The notes under the pieces are model-generated. The model searched no databases, was not told the DNA's origin, and saw only the letters and a program-made list of their open reading frames with translations. From NCBI RefSeq assembly GCF_009711935.1, contig NZ_VIKX01000265.1, positions 1 through 49,970 on the forward strand: DNA of 49,970 nucleotides, read 5' to 3'. Below are positions 1 through 7,645 of this stretch, in pieces (the stretch's first letter is position 1; each line of letters begins with the position of its first letter). Source of the DNA: Dolichospermum sp. UHCC 0259 (GTDB lineage: Bacteria > Cyanobacteriota > Cyanobacteriia > Cyanobacteriales > Nostocaceae). A program made the translations under genes and the position numbers.

Positions 1-55
1 CCTACTTCTACCTACCCTATAAACTCTCGAAAGTGGGGGGAGAGTGAAAAACTAC
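1..55. repeat. Terminal inverted repeat, left copy (probable IS end)
   Basis: Bases 1-55 are the exact reverse complement of bases 49916-49970, and identity stops at base 56. The repeat reaches codon 4 of the truncated histidine kinase reading frame. The orientation places the rest of the repeated element outside the window on both sides. An insertion sequence end is the simplest reading. A length of exactly 55 also equals a common assembler k-mer, so the window may be a whole contig ending at a collapsed repeat. No transposase is visible inside the window. Confidence 0.9.
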
Positions 56-1681
56 CTTGGAGAAACAACAAAACCAGTTGCAATCGGTAGTATTATTATC
101 GAAATTAGCGATCGCAAACGCCTAGAATTAGAGCGCGAAAAACTGATAGGGATTATAGATGCTACTTCCGATATGATTGCTACCGTTAGATTTGATACCC
201 AAAAAACCGAATATGTTAACAAAGCTGGTCGTCGTCTCTTAGCTTTAGCCGATAATGCACCAGTTAATCACATTTCTATTGCGGATGTCCATCCCCAGTG
301 GGCTTTAGAAATTGTTCAAAATCAGGGCATTCCCGCCGCAATCCGACATGGCGTTTGGGTGGGAGAAACAGCCTTTTTAAACCATGAAGGACGGGAAATA
401 CCTATTTCTCAAGTGCTGATTGCTCAAACTTTTGGCAGCAATCATACACAATATTTATCTACTATCGCTCGTGATATTACAGAACAAAAGAAAATTGAAG
501 CCACTCTTAAAGAATCAAATCGTCGCTGGAACTCACTACTTGATAATGTTCAATTAATAGTAATTGGTTTAGATATTAATGGTAATGTGGATTATGTGAA
601 CCCTTTCTTTTTACAAATTACTGATTACACAGAAGCTGAAGTTTTAGAGAAAAACTGGTTTAATAATTTTTTACCCCCAAGTAAACAAGATTTATTAAAA
701 AATCGTTTTGAAGAGGAAATAGAAAAGAACTTTTATCCTCACTATCAAAATCCCATTTTAACTAAATCAGGTGAAGAACGAATGATATCTTGGAGTAACA
801 CCCTATTGCGAGATGTACAAGGAAGAGCTATTGGTACTATTAGCATTGGCGAAGATATTACAGAACGGTATAAACTGGATCGCATGAAAGGTGAGTTTAT
901 TTCTATTGTCAGTCATGAATTGCGAACTCCTTTAACGTCTATGCAAGCGGGGTTAAGTTTACTCCACGACAAAATTATAGATCCCAATTCTCCAGAAGGT
1001 GAAGTTACTATTGAAATCGCTACAGAAGGTGTAGATCGCCTAGTTCGTTTAGTTAATGATATTCTTGATTTAGAAAGACTAGAATCAGGTAAAATTAGTC
1101 TCGAAAAATCTATTTTTAACACTGCTGACTTGATCAATAGTGCGATCGCTCAAATGCAAGATATGGCAATTCTAGCGGGTATCATCCTTCATTCTACACC
1201 TGCATCTTACCAAATTTATGCTGACCCAGATCGTCTATTACAACTATTAATTAATCTTCTCAGCAACGCTATTAAATTTTCTCCCCCAGGTGCAAATGTC
1301 TATTTAAAAGTAGAGGTAAAAAGCAGAGGAGCAGAGGAGCAGAGGAGCGGAGGAGTGGAGGAGCAGAGGAGAAAATTCTCTCCCAATCCCCAATCCCCAG
1401 TCCCCAGTCCCCAATCCCCAATCCCCAGTTCCCACTTACTTTTTACAGTCAAAGATCAGGGCAGAGGTATTCCTAGTAATAGTTTGGAAAGTGTTTTTGA
1501 ACGTTTTCACCAAGTAAATGCTTCTGACTCCCGTGATAAAGGTGGAACTGGTTTAGGACTGGCTATTTGTCGTAATATTGTGGAACAGCATGGTGGTACT
1601 ATTTGGGCAGAAAGTGTTTTAGGAGTGGGTAGCACTTTTTACTTTACTCTGCCAATTGAGGAGGTTAGGAATAGTGAATAA
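44..1681 (+). CDS. PAS-domain sensor histidine kinase, 5'-truncated
   Basis: Cytoplasmic-type hybrid-free sensor kinase that should autophosphorylate and pass phosphate to the response regulator just downstream. Residues 5-25 are the tail of a PAS/PAC domain whose beginning is missing. Two PAS domains follow (about 30-145 and 155-275), then HisKA with the SHELRTPL H-box (His291), then HATPase_c with N-box Asn408 and the DQGRGIP and GTGLGL G-boxes. The GTG at 44 and the first four codons lie in the terminal repeat, so this is not the native start. The gene is either interrupted by the element or cut by the window edge. A low-complexity stretch of about 38 residues (about 425-463), encoded by two purine/pyrimidine STRRs, sits in frame inside the ATPase domain. 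The stop overlaps the next gene by 8 bases. Confidence 0.9.
   Translation: MKNYLGETTKPVAIGSIIIEISDRKRLELEREKLIGIIDATSDMIATVRFDTQKTEYVNKAGRRLLALADNAPVNHISIADVHPQWALEIVQNQGIPAAIRHGVWVGETAFLNHEGREIPISQVLIAQTFGSNHTQYLSTIARDITEQKKIEATLKESNRRWNSLLDNVQLIVIGLDINGNVDYVNPFFLQITDYTEAEVLEKNWFNNFLPPSKQDLLKNRFEEEIEKNFYPHYQNPILTKSGEERMISWSNTLLRDVQGRAIGTISIGEDITERYKLDRMKGEFISIVSHELRTPLTSMQAGLSLLHDKIIDPNSPEGEVTIEIATEGVDRLVRLVNDILDLERLESGKISLEKSIFNTADLINSAIAQMQDMAILAGIILHSTPASYQIYADPDRLLQLLINLLSNAIKFSPPGANVYLKVEVKSRGAEEQRSGGVEEQRRKFSPNPQSPVPSPQSPIPSSHLLFTVKDQGRGIPSNSLESVFERFHQVNASDSRDKGGTGLGLAICRNIVEQHGGTIWAESVLGVGSTFYFTLPIEEVRNSE
1321..1434. repeat. STRR tract inside the histidine kinase ATPase domain
   Basis: Two adjoining short-period tracts: a purine-rich one built on GAGGAGCAGA at 1321-1372 and a pyrimidine-rich one built on CCCCAATC/CCCCAGTC at 1381-1434. 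Together they stay in frame and encode a Glu/Gln/Arg-rich then Ser/Pro-rich loop between two HATPase_c beta strands. Similar tracts normally lie between genes in Nostocales. Confidence 0.85.
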
Positions 1682-2045
1682 ACGGGTTTTAATTATTGAT
1701 GATGAGCCAGGTATTCGTCAGATTGTGCAGATTTCTCTGAAAGCTATTGCGGGCTGGGAAGTGTTGCTTGCATCTTCTGGGAAAGAAGGAATAATTATGG
1801 CTTTGGCAGAACTTCCCGATGCTATCCTGTTGGATGTGATGATGCCAGAAATGGATGGAATTTCTACATTTAAACAGATGCAGATAAATCCTGTATTACA
1901 ATTTATACCCACTATTTTACTAACTGCTAAAGCTCAAAGCACTGAGAAGAATTTATTTACAGAACTTGCCATTACTGGAATTATTACGAAACCCTTCAAA
2001 GCCCCGGATTTAGTTAAGCAAATGCGATCGCTTCTCCACTGGTAA
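1674..2045 (+). CDS. Response regulator, single receiver domain (CheY-like)
   Basis: Stand-alone receiver domain of about 123 residues with no output domain, the likely partner of the upstream kinase. The acidic pocket is in LIIDDEPG, the phospho-acceptor Asp in ILLDVMMPEMDG, the conserved Thr in ILLTAKA and the Lys in ITKPF. I chose the GTG at 1674 because a strong Shine-Dalgarno (GAGGAGG, 1658-1664) lies about 9 bases upstream and this start gives an 8-base overlap with the kinase stop, typical of translational coupling. A TTG at 1656 would overlap that ribosome site and is less likely. Confidence 0.92.
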   Translation: MNKRVLIIDDEPGIRQIVQISLKAIAGWEVLLASSGKEGIIMALAELPDAILLDVMMPEMDGISTFKQMQINPVLQFIPTILLTAKAQSTEKNLFTELAITGIITKPFKAPDLVKQMRSLLHW

Positions 2046-2169
2046 CAAAAGAGAAGTAACAATAGAAAAACAAGTTCATAATTCAAAAAATTCTATATTT
2101 TGCATCTTTGCTACTGCTTTTTCCCTATCTAACTTAATTTCTATATTATTGATTTTAACCTCAATTTTA

Positions 2170-2217
2170 ACAGACTTTACCTCCTGCCTCCTGCCCTCTG
2201 CCTCCTACTTTTTGCTG
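2170..2217. repeat. Pyrimidine-rich STRR-like tract
   Basis: The 243-base gap between the two receiver genes is AT-rich and holds a degenerate CCTCCTGC/CCTCTGC tract of a kind common between Nostocales genes. I see no clear promoter or terminator in the gap. Confidence 0.5.
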
Positions 2218-2288
2218 TATTCACAGATAATTCACAAATTTTGTTTAGCTTATAGCAGAAATAAACTTTATCTTTGGTAGCAGACAAA

Positions 2289-2693
2289 ATGGACAAGATT
2301 CTAGTGGTTGAAAGTGAAATAGTTCTATTAGAGCTTTTAGCAGAGTCACTTGATTTACATGGATTTTGTACAATTACGGCAACATCATTAGACGAAGGAT
2401 ATGTTTTAGCTAAACAAGAAAAGCCTATGCTAATTTTATGTGGTTATTCAAGTAATTATCTCCATAGTTATGAAATTAGTTATGAAATTTACTGGACATT
2501 TATTACCAAACTGCGTCAAGATGTAGAAACAGCGAATATTCCATTGATTTTCATGGCTGGATCTGATTTAACAACAATTCCCAACGGGCAAAATTTCCTG
2601 ACATCTGAAGACGTTTTACTGAAACCATTTAGCTCAAAGAATTTGCATGAAAAAATCTATTCTCGTTTGCATAAAATCTCAAATCCCCGGTAA
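2289..2693 (+). CDS. Atypical receiver-like protein without phospho-acceptor Asp
   Basis: A protein of about 134 residues with the receiver fold pattern: strand 1 KILVVESE, alpha 1 LLELLAESL, strand 5 plus Lys in VLLKPFS. The usual DD acidic pair is ESE, and where the phospho-acceptor Asp belongs (normally LLD) the sequence reads LILCGYSSN. It is therefore probably a pseudo-receiver that cannot be phosphorylated by the normal mechanism, perhaps a protein-binding module. The ATG at 2289 is preferred over a TTG at 2274 because it opens directly onto the first beta strand. No strong ribosome site is seen. It follows the kinase/regulator pair on the same strand after a 243-base gap and may or may not be co-transcribed. 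Confidence 0.75.
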   Translation: MDKILVVESEIVLLELLAESLDLHGFCTITATSLDEGYVLAKQEKPMLILCGYSSNYLHSYEISYEIYWTFITKLRQDVETANIPLIFMAGSDLTTIPNGQNFLTSEDVLLKPFSSKNLHEKIYSRLHKISNPR

Positions 2694-2784
2694 AGAGAGG
2701 ATTTTTGAGTATTTCAAGAAATTCAGGGGATAAAAGCGGGATGAAGATGATCCCACATTCCGCGCCCCAGAAAAAGACTTTTAT

Positions 2785-2814
2785 GGCTTACGCCACGCTT
2801 CGCTATCAGCTAAC
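2785..2814. repeat. Dispersed GATAGCGAAGCG-type repeat
   Basis: On the minus strand this reads GATAGCGAAGCGTGGCGTAA, sharing the core GATAGCGAAGCG with repeats at 12911-12950, 13881-13915 and 47781-47812. It lies directly downstream of the amt stop codon. Confidence 0.6.
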
Positions 2815-2815
2815 C

Positions 2816-4204
2816 CTACTTATTAGATATCCGATCTGCAAACTCGGAGTTATAACCTTCTTCCCCATGTTCGTTGATATCCAAGCCTTGATCTTCAGTT
2901 TGATCTGGGACTCGTAAACCAACTGTAGCAGCAATAATTTTGAGAATGATCCAAGTTCCTACACCAGCAATGATATAGGCTAAAGCGATCGCTCCTAGTT
3001 CCACAAATAATTCACCGAAGTTACCGCGCAATACCCCATCTTTACCACCGCTATTCACTTCAGTTGTGGCAAAGATAGCTGTTAAAATCGCGCCGATAGT
3101 CCCACCCACACCGTGTACCGGATAGGTATCTAGGGCATCATCAACCCGCAATTTGTGCTTGAAACTGACCGCATAGAAGCAGACGACAGCGGTAATGAAA
3201 CCGATTAAGATTGCGGCTACAGGAGTGACAAACCCTGCACCTGGGGTAATTCCCACTAAACCGGCGACTGCACCTGTGGCTGCGCCAACTGCGGTGGGTT
3301 TTCCTCGTAATGTAGCTTCTAAAATCAACCACATCAACGCTCCGGCTGCGGCTGATGTATTGGTAGAAACAAAGGCTACTGTGGCTACTGTGCCAGCGGA
3401 TAAGGCACTACCAGCATTAAAGCCAAACCAACCAAACCACAGTAAGCCCGCACCTAACAATATAAAGGGGACGTTATGGGGAGGGCTAAGACGATCTGGA
3501 TAGTTTTTTCGAGGCCCAAGGACAATTGCGGCTACCAGTGCCGAAATACCGGAACTAATATGCACGACTGTACCACCAGCAAAGTCGAGAGCGCCGATCC
3601 CACCGTATAAACCTAAGAATCCGCCCTTTGCCCAAACCATGTGAGCTAGGGGTGTGTAGATAAAGGTTGACCACAGGACTACAAATAGGCAATAGGCACG
3701 AAAACTCATGCGTTCAGCGATCGCTCCCGAAATTAAGGCTGGGGTGATAATTGCAAACATGGCTTGATAGATCATGAATGCTTGGTGCGGAATTGTCCCC
3801 GCATAGGAAACCACTTCCGTAGGGGCTGAACCTTGTAGATAACCTGTGGTTTCTACACCAACACCATTTAACCCTAGCCACTGTAAACCACCAATGAAGG
3901 GTAAACCAGGGGCAAAGGAAAGACTATAACCCCAAAGCACCCAGGTAACTCCCACAATCGCCATCAACACAAAACTCATCATTAATGTGTTGAGAATATT
4001 GTGCGATCGCACAAACCCACCATAAAAAAATGCTAATCCCGGTGTCATCAGCAATACCAGGGCTGATGAAATCAGCATAAATGCTGTATCACCTGTATTC
4101 AGATCAGATACAGCCGCTGAGGTTTCTGCCCAAGCATTTCCGGTTAACAACCCTATCAGTAAAAATAGAGTTAAACACCCAATGATAGTCAATTTTCTGA
4201 ACAC
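2816..4204 (-). CDS. amt: Ammonium transporter, Amt/MEP/Rh family
   Basis: Inner-membrane ammonium channel of 462 residues, the usual bacterial length, with an N-terminal signal sequence (residues 1-26, ending near NAWAE) and about 11 hydrophobic helices. Family marks include FFYGGFVR, the aromatic/His pore region IPHQAFMIY, VVHISSGISALVAA, and the pore His in YPVHGVGGTIG. The start is a GTG at 4204, with GAGGGA about 12 bases upstream. Transcription is very probably under NtcA, because a complete class II NtcA promoter lies 50 bases upstream. It therefore should be induced on nitrogen limitation. No glnB/glnK gene is adjacent. Confidence 0.96.
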   Translation of the reverse strand: MFRKLTIIGCLTLFLLIGLLTGNAWAETSAAVSDLNTGDTAFMLISSALVLLMTPGLAFFYGGFVRSHNILNTLMMSFVLMAIVGVTWVLWGYSLSFAPGLPFIGGLQWLGLNGVGVETTGYLQGSAPTEVVSYAGTIPHQAFMIYQAMFAIITPALISGAIAERMSFRAYCLFVVLWSTFIYTPLAHMVWAKGGFLGLYGGIGALDFAGGTVVHISSGISALVAAIVLGPRKNYPDRLSPPHNVPFILLGAGLLWFGWFGFNAGSALSAGTVATVAFVSTNTSAAAGALMWLILEATLRGKPTAVGAATGAVAGLVGITPGAGFVTPVAAILIGFITAVVCFYAVSFKHKLRVDDALDTYPVHGVGGTIGAILTAIFATTEVNSGGKDGVLRGNFGELFVELGAIALAYIIAGVGTWIILKIIAATVGLRVPDQTEDQGLDINEHGEEGYNSEFADRISNK

Positions 4205-4226
4205 TTATTTTCGTCCCTCTGCGTCT

Positions 4227-4269
4227 ACGATATTTGTCTTCATTCAATACAATTCGTAGTATTTGCTAC
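4227..4269 (-). promoter_or_regulatory. NtcA-activated promoter of amt
   Basis: A perfect palindromic NtcA box GTA-N8-TAC lies at 4256-4269. Reading toward amt, it is followed after 23 bases by TATCGT (4232-4227), which fits the TA-N3-T minus-10 element. Box sequence and spacing match the known cyanobacterial class II NtcA promoter. Transcription should begin near 4220, leaving a short leader before the GTG start. Confidence 0.88.
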
Positions 4270-4445
4270 TTCTTTCTGTCTTAAAAGCTACTCAACCTTT
4301 AATTTTCCAGTAAGCTTAACAAAAATCTTATGTTTTATGTGGGTTATATATACAAATTTATTCATTTTCTCATGCAATATCTACATATCGTCCTGATGCA
4401 GACAACAAGCAGGTACCAATTTTCTTCTTATGTACTTCTGTATTT

Positions 4446-4768
<323 letters not shown>

Positions 4769-4840
4769 CTTTTCACTTAATTTTAGTTGAAAATTTGTTG
4801 GGTTTCCTTGTGTTAACCCAACCTACAATCAATCAAGGAA

Positions 4841-5614
4841 TCAAAACTTGTAACTCAAAAGTTGAACTTCCGTTTTTTCTGGCAAACTCTGAGAATTAAC
4901 TAATACAGAATCATTGTTACTCCGGCGGACATTAATATTCACACTTTGCATCAAAGTCAGAAAATCATCTACTGGAGTAATGTCACACTTGCCACTTTCA
5001 GCCGCTTGAGTCCGATAATGGGTAGGAATAACTAACTTAGGATTTAAGACATCAATTGCCTGTTTTGCTTCTTGATGATTGTAAGCTTTATCACTGCCAC
5101 CAACAGGAATAAATAATACATCAGGACGACCCATAAGAATTTTTTGTTCTAGGGTAATCGGTGCAGCAGCACCTCCTAAATGCAGCAGATTAATTCCGCC
5201 TTGATTCAATTTCCAGGCTATATTTTGCCCAAATTGTTTTCCACCCTTACGATCATGGTCTGTGGTAATTCCCTGAAATTTAACACCTTTAAACTCATAG
5301 ACACCCGCTTGATAGACTAATTTGGGATTTCCTGGTAGTTGATCTATTGACCCTTCATCTAATAATTGACTGCTAATTAACACCAAATCTGCCTTAACAT
5401 TTGGGGGACGATACTTAGCTGTACAGCCCAAATTGCTAAAGGGATTGATCAGAATTTTGACGTTACCATTGGTCAATAAAAAGCAGGTATGGCCTAACCA
5501 CTGAATTGATACCCCACTAGATTGGGCATTTGCGGGAACTTGATCACCTAAATTAGTAACTATAGCCGTTACTAAACCTGCTCCAGCGTAGCCTATCAAT
5601 TGTCGTCGTTTCAT
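4841..5614 (-). CDS. Exported MBL-fold (UPF0173/lactonase-like) protein
   Basis: A 257-residue protein with a Tat-like N-terminus (KRRQLIGYAGAG, residues 2-13) and a cleavage-like site near ANAQ. The remainder has the pattern of MBL-fold hydrolases of the ascorbate-phosphate-lactonase/UPF0173 type: WLGHTCFLL, ILINPFSN, TTDHDR, LLHLGGA, and IPTHY near residue 200. The metal-binding HxHxDH motif is not intact: the region after the second strand reads ISSQLLDEGS. It may bind metal differently or be inactive. It lies 12 bases after trpG and is probably co-transcribed with it, although no functional link is evident. Confidence 0.75.
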   Translation of the reverse strand: MKRRQLIGYAGAGLVTAIVTNLGDQVPANAQSSGVSIQWLGHTCFLLTNGNVKILINPFSNLGCTAKYRPPNVKADLVLISSQLLDEGSIDQLPGNPKLVYQAGVYEFKGVKFQGITTDHDRKGGKQFGQNIAWKLNQGGINLLHLGGAAAPITLEQKILMGRPDVLFIPVGGSDKAYNHQEAKQAIDVLNPKLVIPTHYRTQAAESGKCDITPVDDFLTLMQSVNINVRRSNNDSVLVNSQSLPEKTEVQLLSYKF

Positions 5615-5626
5615 AAGAATACTGCC

Positions 5627-6214
5627 TTACAAAGTTCGCAAAAAATTTCTCAGTAATTCCTTACCCAAAGCAGTTAGGACACTCTCCGGATGAAATTGGA
5701 CTCCTTGAATGTGAGGATATTGCCGATGTCTCACGCCCATAATTGTGCCATCTTCTACCCAAGCTGTAATTTCCAATACTTCTGGGCAAGTTTCGCGTTC
5801 AATAACTAAACTATGATATCTGGTAGCGGTTAAAGGATTTTCTAAACCTTGAAAAATTCCTATGCCTGTGTGCGAGACCAAAGAGGTTTTTCCGTGCATC
5901 AATTCTGGGGCGGAGACAATTTTACCACCGAAAACCTGACCAATACTTTGATGTCCTAAGCACACGCCTAAAATCGGTAGTTTATCTCCTAAGTGAGCGA
6001 TCGCATTGAGGGAAACTCCCGCATCATCTGGACGACCAGGACCGGGGGAAATTACCACTGCATCGGGGTTTAATGCCCTAATCTCATTTACAGTAATTTT
6101 ATCGTTTCGTACCACTTGCAGGTCATCGGCAACTGGGAAATCTACTGCTAATTCCCCCAAATATTGTACTAAATTATACGTAAAACTATCGTAGTTATCA
6201 ATGACTAATATCAC
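5627..6214 (-). CDS. trpG: Anthranilate/aminodeoxychorismate synthase glutaminase
   Basis: Class I glutamine amidotransferase of 195 residues that hydrolyses glutamine and passes ammonia to TrpE or PabB for tryptophan or folate synthesis. It has the nucleophile Cys in [10 protein letters not shown], the His-Glu pair in QFHPES, the oxyanion motif SPGPGRP and the N-terminal DNYDSFTYN. The start is GTG at 6214 with an AGG-containing site upstream. TrpG and PabA cannot be separated by sequence alone, and a single protein may serve both pathways. It is the first gene of a probable two-gene operon with the MBL-fold protein. Confidence 0.93.
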   Translation of the reverse strand: MILVIDNYDSFTYNLVQYLGELAVDFPVADDLQVVRNDKITVNEIRALNPDAVVISPGPGRPDDAGVSLNAIAHLGDKLPILGVCLGHQSIGQVFGGKIVSAPELMHGKTSLVSHTGIGIFQGLENPLTATRYHSLVIERETCPEVLEITAWVEDGTIMGVRHRQYPHIQGVQFHPESVLTALGKELLRNFLRTL

Positions 6215-6288
6215 AATTTTTACCTAATTTTATTTAAAAATATCAAAGATGTTCCCTGAAAACGTCTCTACTATTCACAATCTACCAT

Positions 6289-6744
6289 TTAAAAAATAGA
6301 CAGAATTAATGTTGCTAAAGGAGGCAATATTAATGTAGAGGCAACTAATAATGCGACTAAAGCAGAAACAAGTACAGCACCAGCAGCACAGTCTTTAGCG
6401 ACTTTTGCCAACTCATGATAAGACTGTTTGACCGTTAAATCTACAATTGACTCAATAGCAGTATTCACTAACTCTAAGGTCAAAACTAAACCGCTGGTAA
6501 CAGCAATGATCGATATTTCTACTGTTTCTAACTGCAAAAATACACTTAATCCAATAGCCAAGGCGCAGACGGCTACATGAATCCGAAAATTCCTTTGAGT
6601 CTGAAAAGCGTAGGTAATTCCAGCCCAAGCATACTTAAAACTAACAAATAGATTAGAGGCAATCTGCCAGGAAAGTTCCCTATCTTTGGACACAAGCGTT
6701 GGTAAGCTATTATTGGTTGGTGATGATGAGACTTTTGGGGGCAT
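6289..6744 (-). CDS. dgkA: Diacylglycerol/undecaprenol kinase, DgkA family
   Basis: A small inner-membrane lipid kinase of 151 residues. Three hydrophobic helices follow a soluble N-terminus of about 40 residues. The family signature ELVNTAIESIVDL supplies the metal/ATP Glu and Asn residues, followed by AKDCAAGAV. The N-terminal cytoplasmic helix contains FKYAWAGI. In Gram-positive and cyanobacterial members the substrate is often undecaprenol rather than diacylglycerol, and which applies here cannot be told. ATG start. Confidence 0.92.
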   Translation of the reverse strand: MPPKVSSSPTNNSLPTLVSKDRELSWQIASNLFVSFKYAWAGITYAFQTQRNFRIHVAVCALAIGLSVFLQLETVEISIIAVTSGLVLTLELVNTAIESIVDLTVKQSYHELAKVAKDCAAGAVLVSALVALLVASTLILPPLATLILSIF

Positions 6745-6882
6745 AGAGAGAAGAATAGGGTATGTAAAAGAGTGAGATTTTACCGATTTTTATAACCAGA
6801 TCAACTGTGAGGTAATTGTAGGCTATTTTAAATCAGCCACACTATAAGGTAATTACCAAAATTTGCAGTTGTCAAGATATAT

Positions 6883-7383
6883 CTACAACTCTAAGTTAAT
6901 AATAATACCTATTTTCTTTAGTAATACGACTTGCTCCTTTAACATTGCTATCAAACTCTCTTCGTCAGGATGATCCCAACCTAACAAGTGTAGTAAACCA
7001 TGAGCCGTTAACCAAGCCAACTCTGTAGACAAACTATGTTCTTGCTGTTGTGCCTGACGTTTTGCTGTATCTATGGAAATAATAATATCACCTAAATACA
7101 AAGGCATAGAAACCAGCATTTCTTCGCTTTGTGGTAAATCTGCTTCTAGAGATGCAAAGGCTAACACATCTGTAGGTTTATCTTGTTGACGATATTGGGA
7201 ATTAAGAGTTTGAATTTCTGTATCGGTTGTCAAACGCAAACTGATTTCATAACTAGGTGCAGTTGGCAAGTAATCCTCAAGAATTTCTAACCATTGCCAA
7301 AACCAGTTTTCCCAAGTTTCCGGAGGAATTGGGGAAGATTCATCAAAGCAATTTTCTAAATATAATTCAACCTGTAGCGGCAC
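6883..7383 (-). CDS. ybeY: Endoribonuclease YbeY (16S rRNA maturation)
   Basis: A 166-residue UPF0054 protein. The zinc site HGLLHLLGWDH (H-x3-H-x5-H) is intact, and the other conserved stretch TDVLAFA is present. YbeY proteins process the 3' end of 16S rRNA and take part in ribosome quality control. The GTG start at 7383 has GAGGA seven bases upstream. It is preceded by a DUF3285 gene with only 13 bases between them. In many cyanobacteria dgkA follows ybeY, as here, so these may form one transcription unit. Confidence 0.95.
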   Translation of the reverse strand: MPLQVELYLENCFDESSPIPPETWENWFWQWLEILEDYLPTAPSYEISLRLTTDTEIQTLNSQYRQQDKPTDVLAFASLEADLPQSEEMLVSMPLYLGDIIISIDTAKRQAQQQEHSLSTELAWLTAHGLLHLLGWDHPDEESLIAMLKEQVVLLKKIGIIINLEL

Positions 7384-7396
7384 AAGTTTTCCTCAC

Positions 7397-7552
7397 TTAG
7401 CGGGTAAGATATGCCAACCCGACGAGGACAGATAACAGTCCTACGGCAGTTAACGCAAAGTGTTTGAGGGAAGTGCCGCCTTTTCTGACCATGTTTCGCA
7501 TAGCGAGTTTAACATAGCTGGGTTGAGGTTCTGTTCCAGGAGATTTGTCCAT
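7397..7552 (-). CDS. DUF3285 family small membrane protein
   Basis: A 51-residue protein with one C-terminal membrane helix (about residues 27-48) after a soluble segment containing PSYVKLAMRNMVRKG, which I recognise as the cyanobacterial DUF3285 pattern. The frame is open upstream to 7627, but that extension runs back through a dispersed hairpin. The ATG at 7552 gives the usual family length and is preferred. Function unknown. It lies between prfB and ybeY on the same strand. Confidence 0.8.
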   Translation of the reverse strand: MDKSPGTEPQPSYVKLAMRNMVRKGGTSLKHFALTAVGLLSVLVGLAYLTR

Positions 7553-7609
7553 AATTAATTCATTATCATCTCTTTTCTTACTGTAACCTGTGTCAGGGAA
7601 ATATAGCAA

Positions 7610-7642
7610 AGATCCCCGACTTCTCAAAGAAGTCGGGGATCT
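7610..7642. repeat. Dispersed hairpin (15-bp perfect stem), copy 1
   Basis: Arms 7610-7624 and 7628-7642 are perfect reverse complements around a 3-base loop. The arm core is GATCCCCGACTTCT. It begins three bases after the prfB stop and may end that transcript, although only a short T run follows. Related copies lie at 16953-16985 and, degraded, at 47264-47296. Confidence 0.9.
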
Positions 7643-7645
7643 AAG

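Noticed and set aside
2705-2917. 70-residue plus-strand frame after the receiver-like gene
   Set aside because: Crosses the dispersed repeat and the amt 3' end; no start signal or recognisable domain.
3195-3503. Plus-strand 102-residue frame
   Set aside because: Lies wholly inside amt, Ala/Pro-rich antisense shadow.
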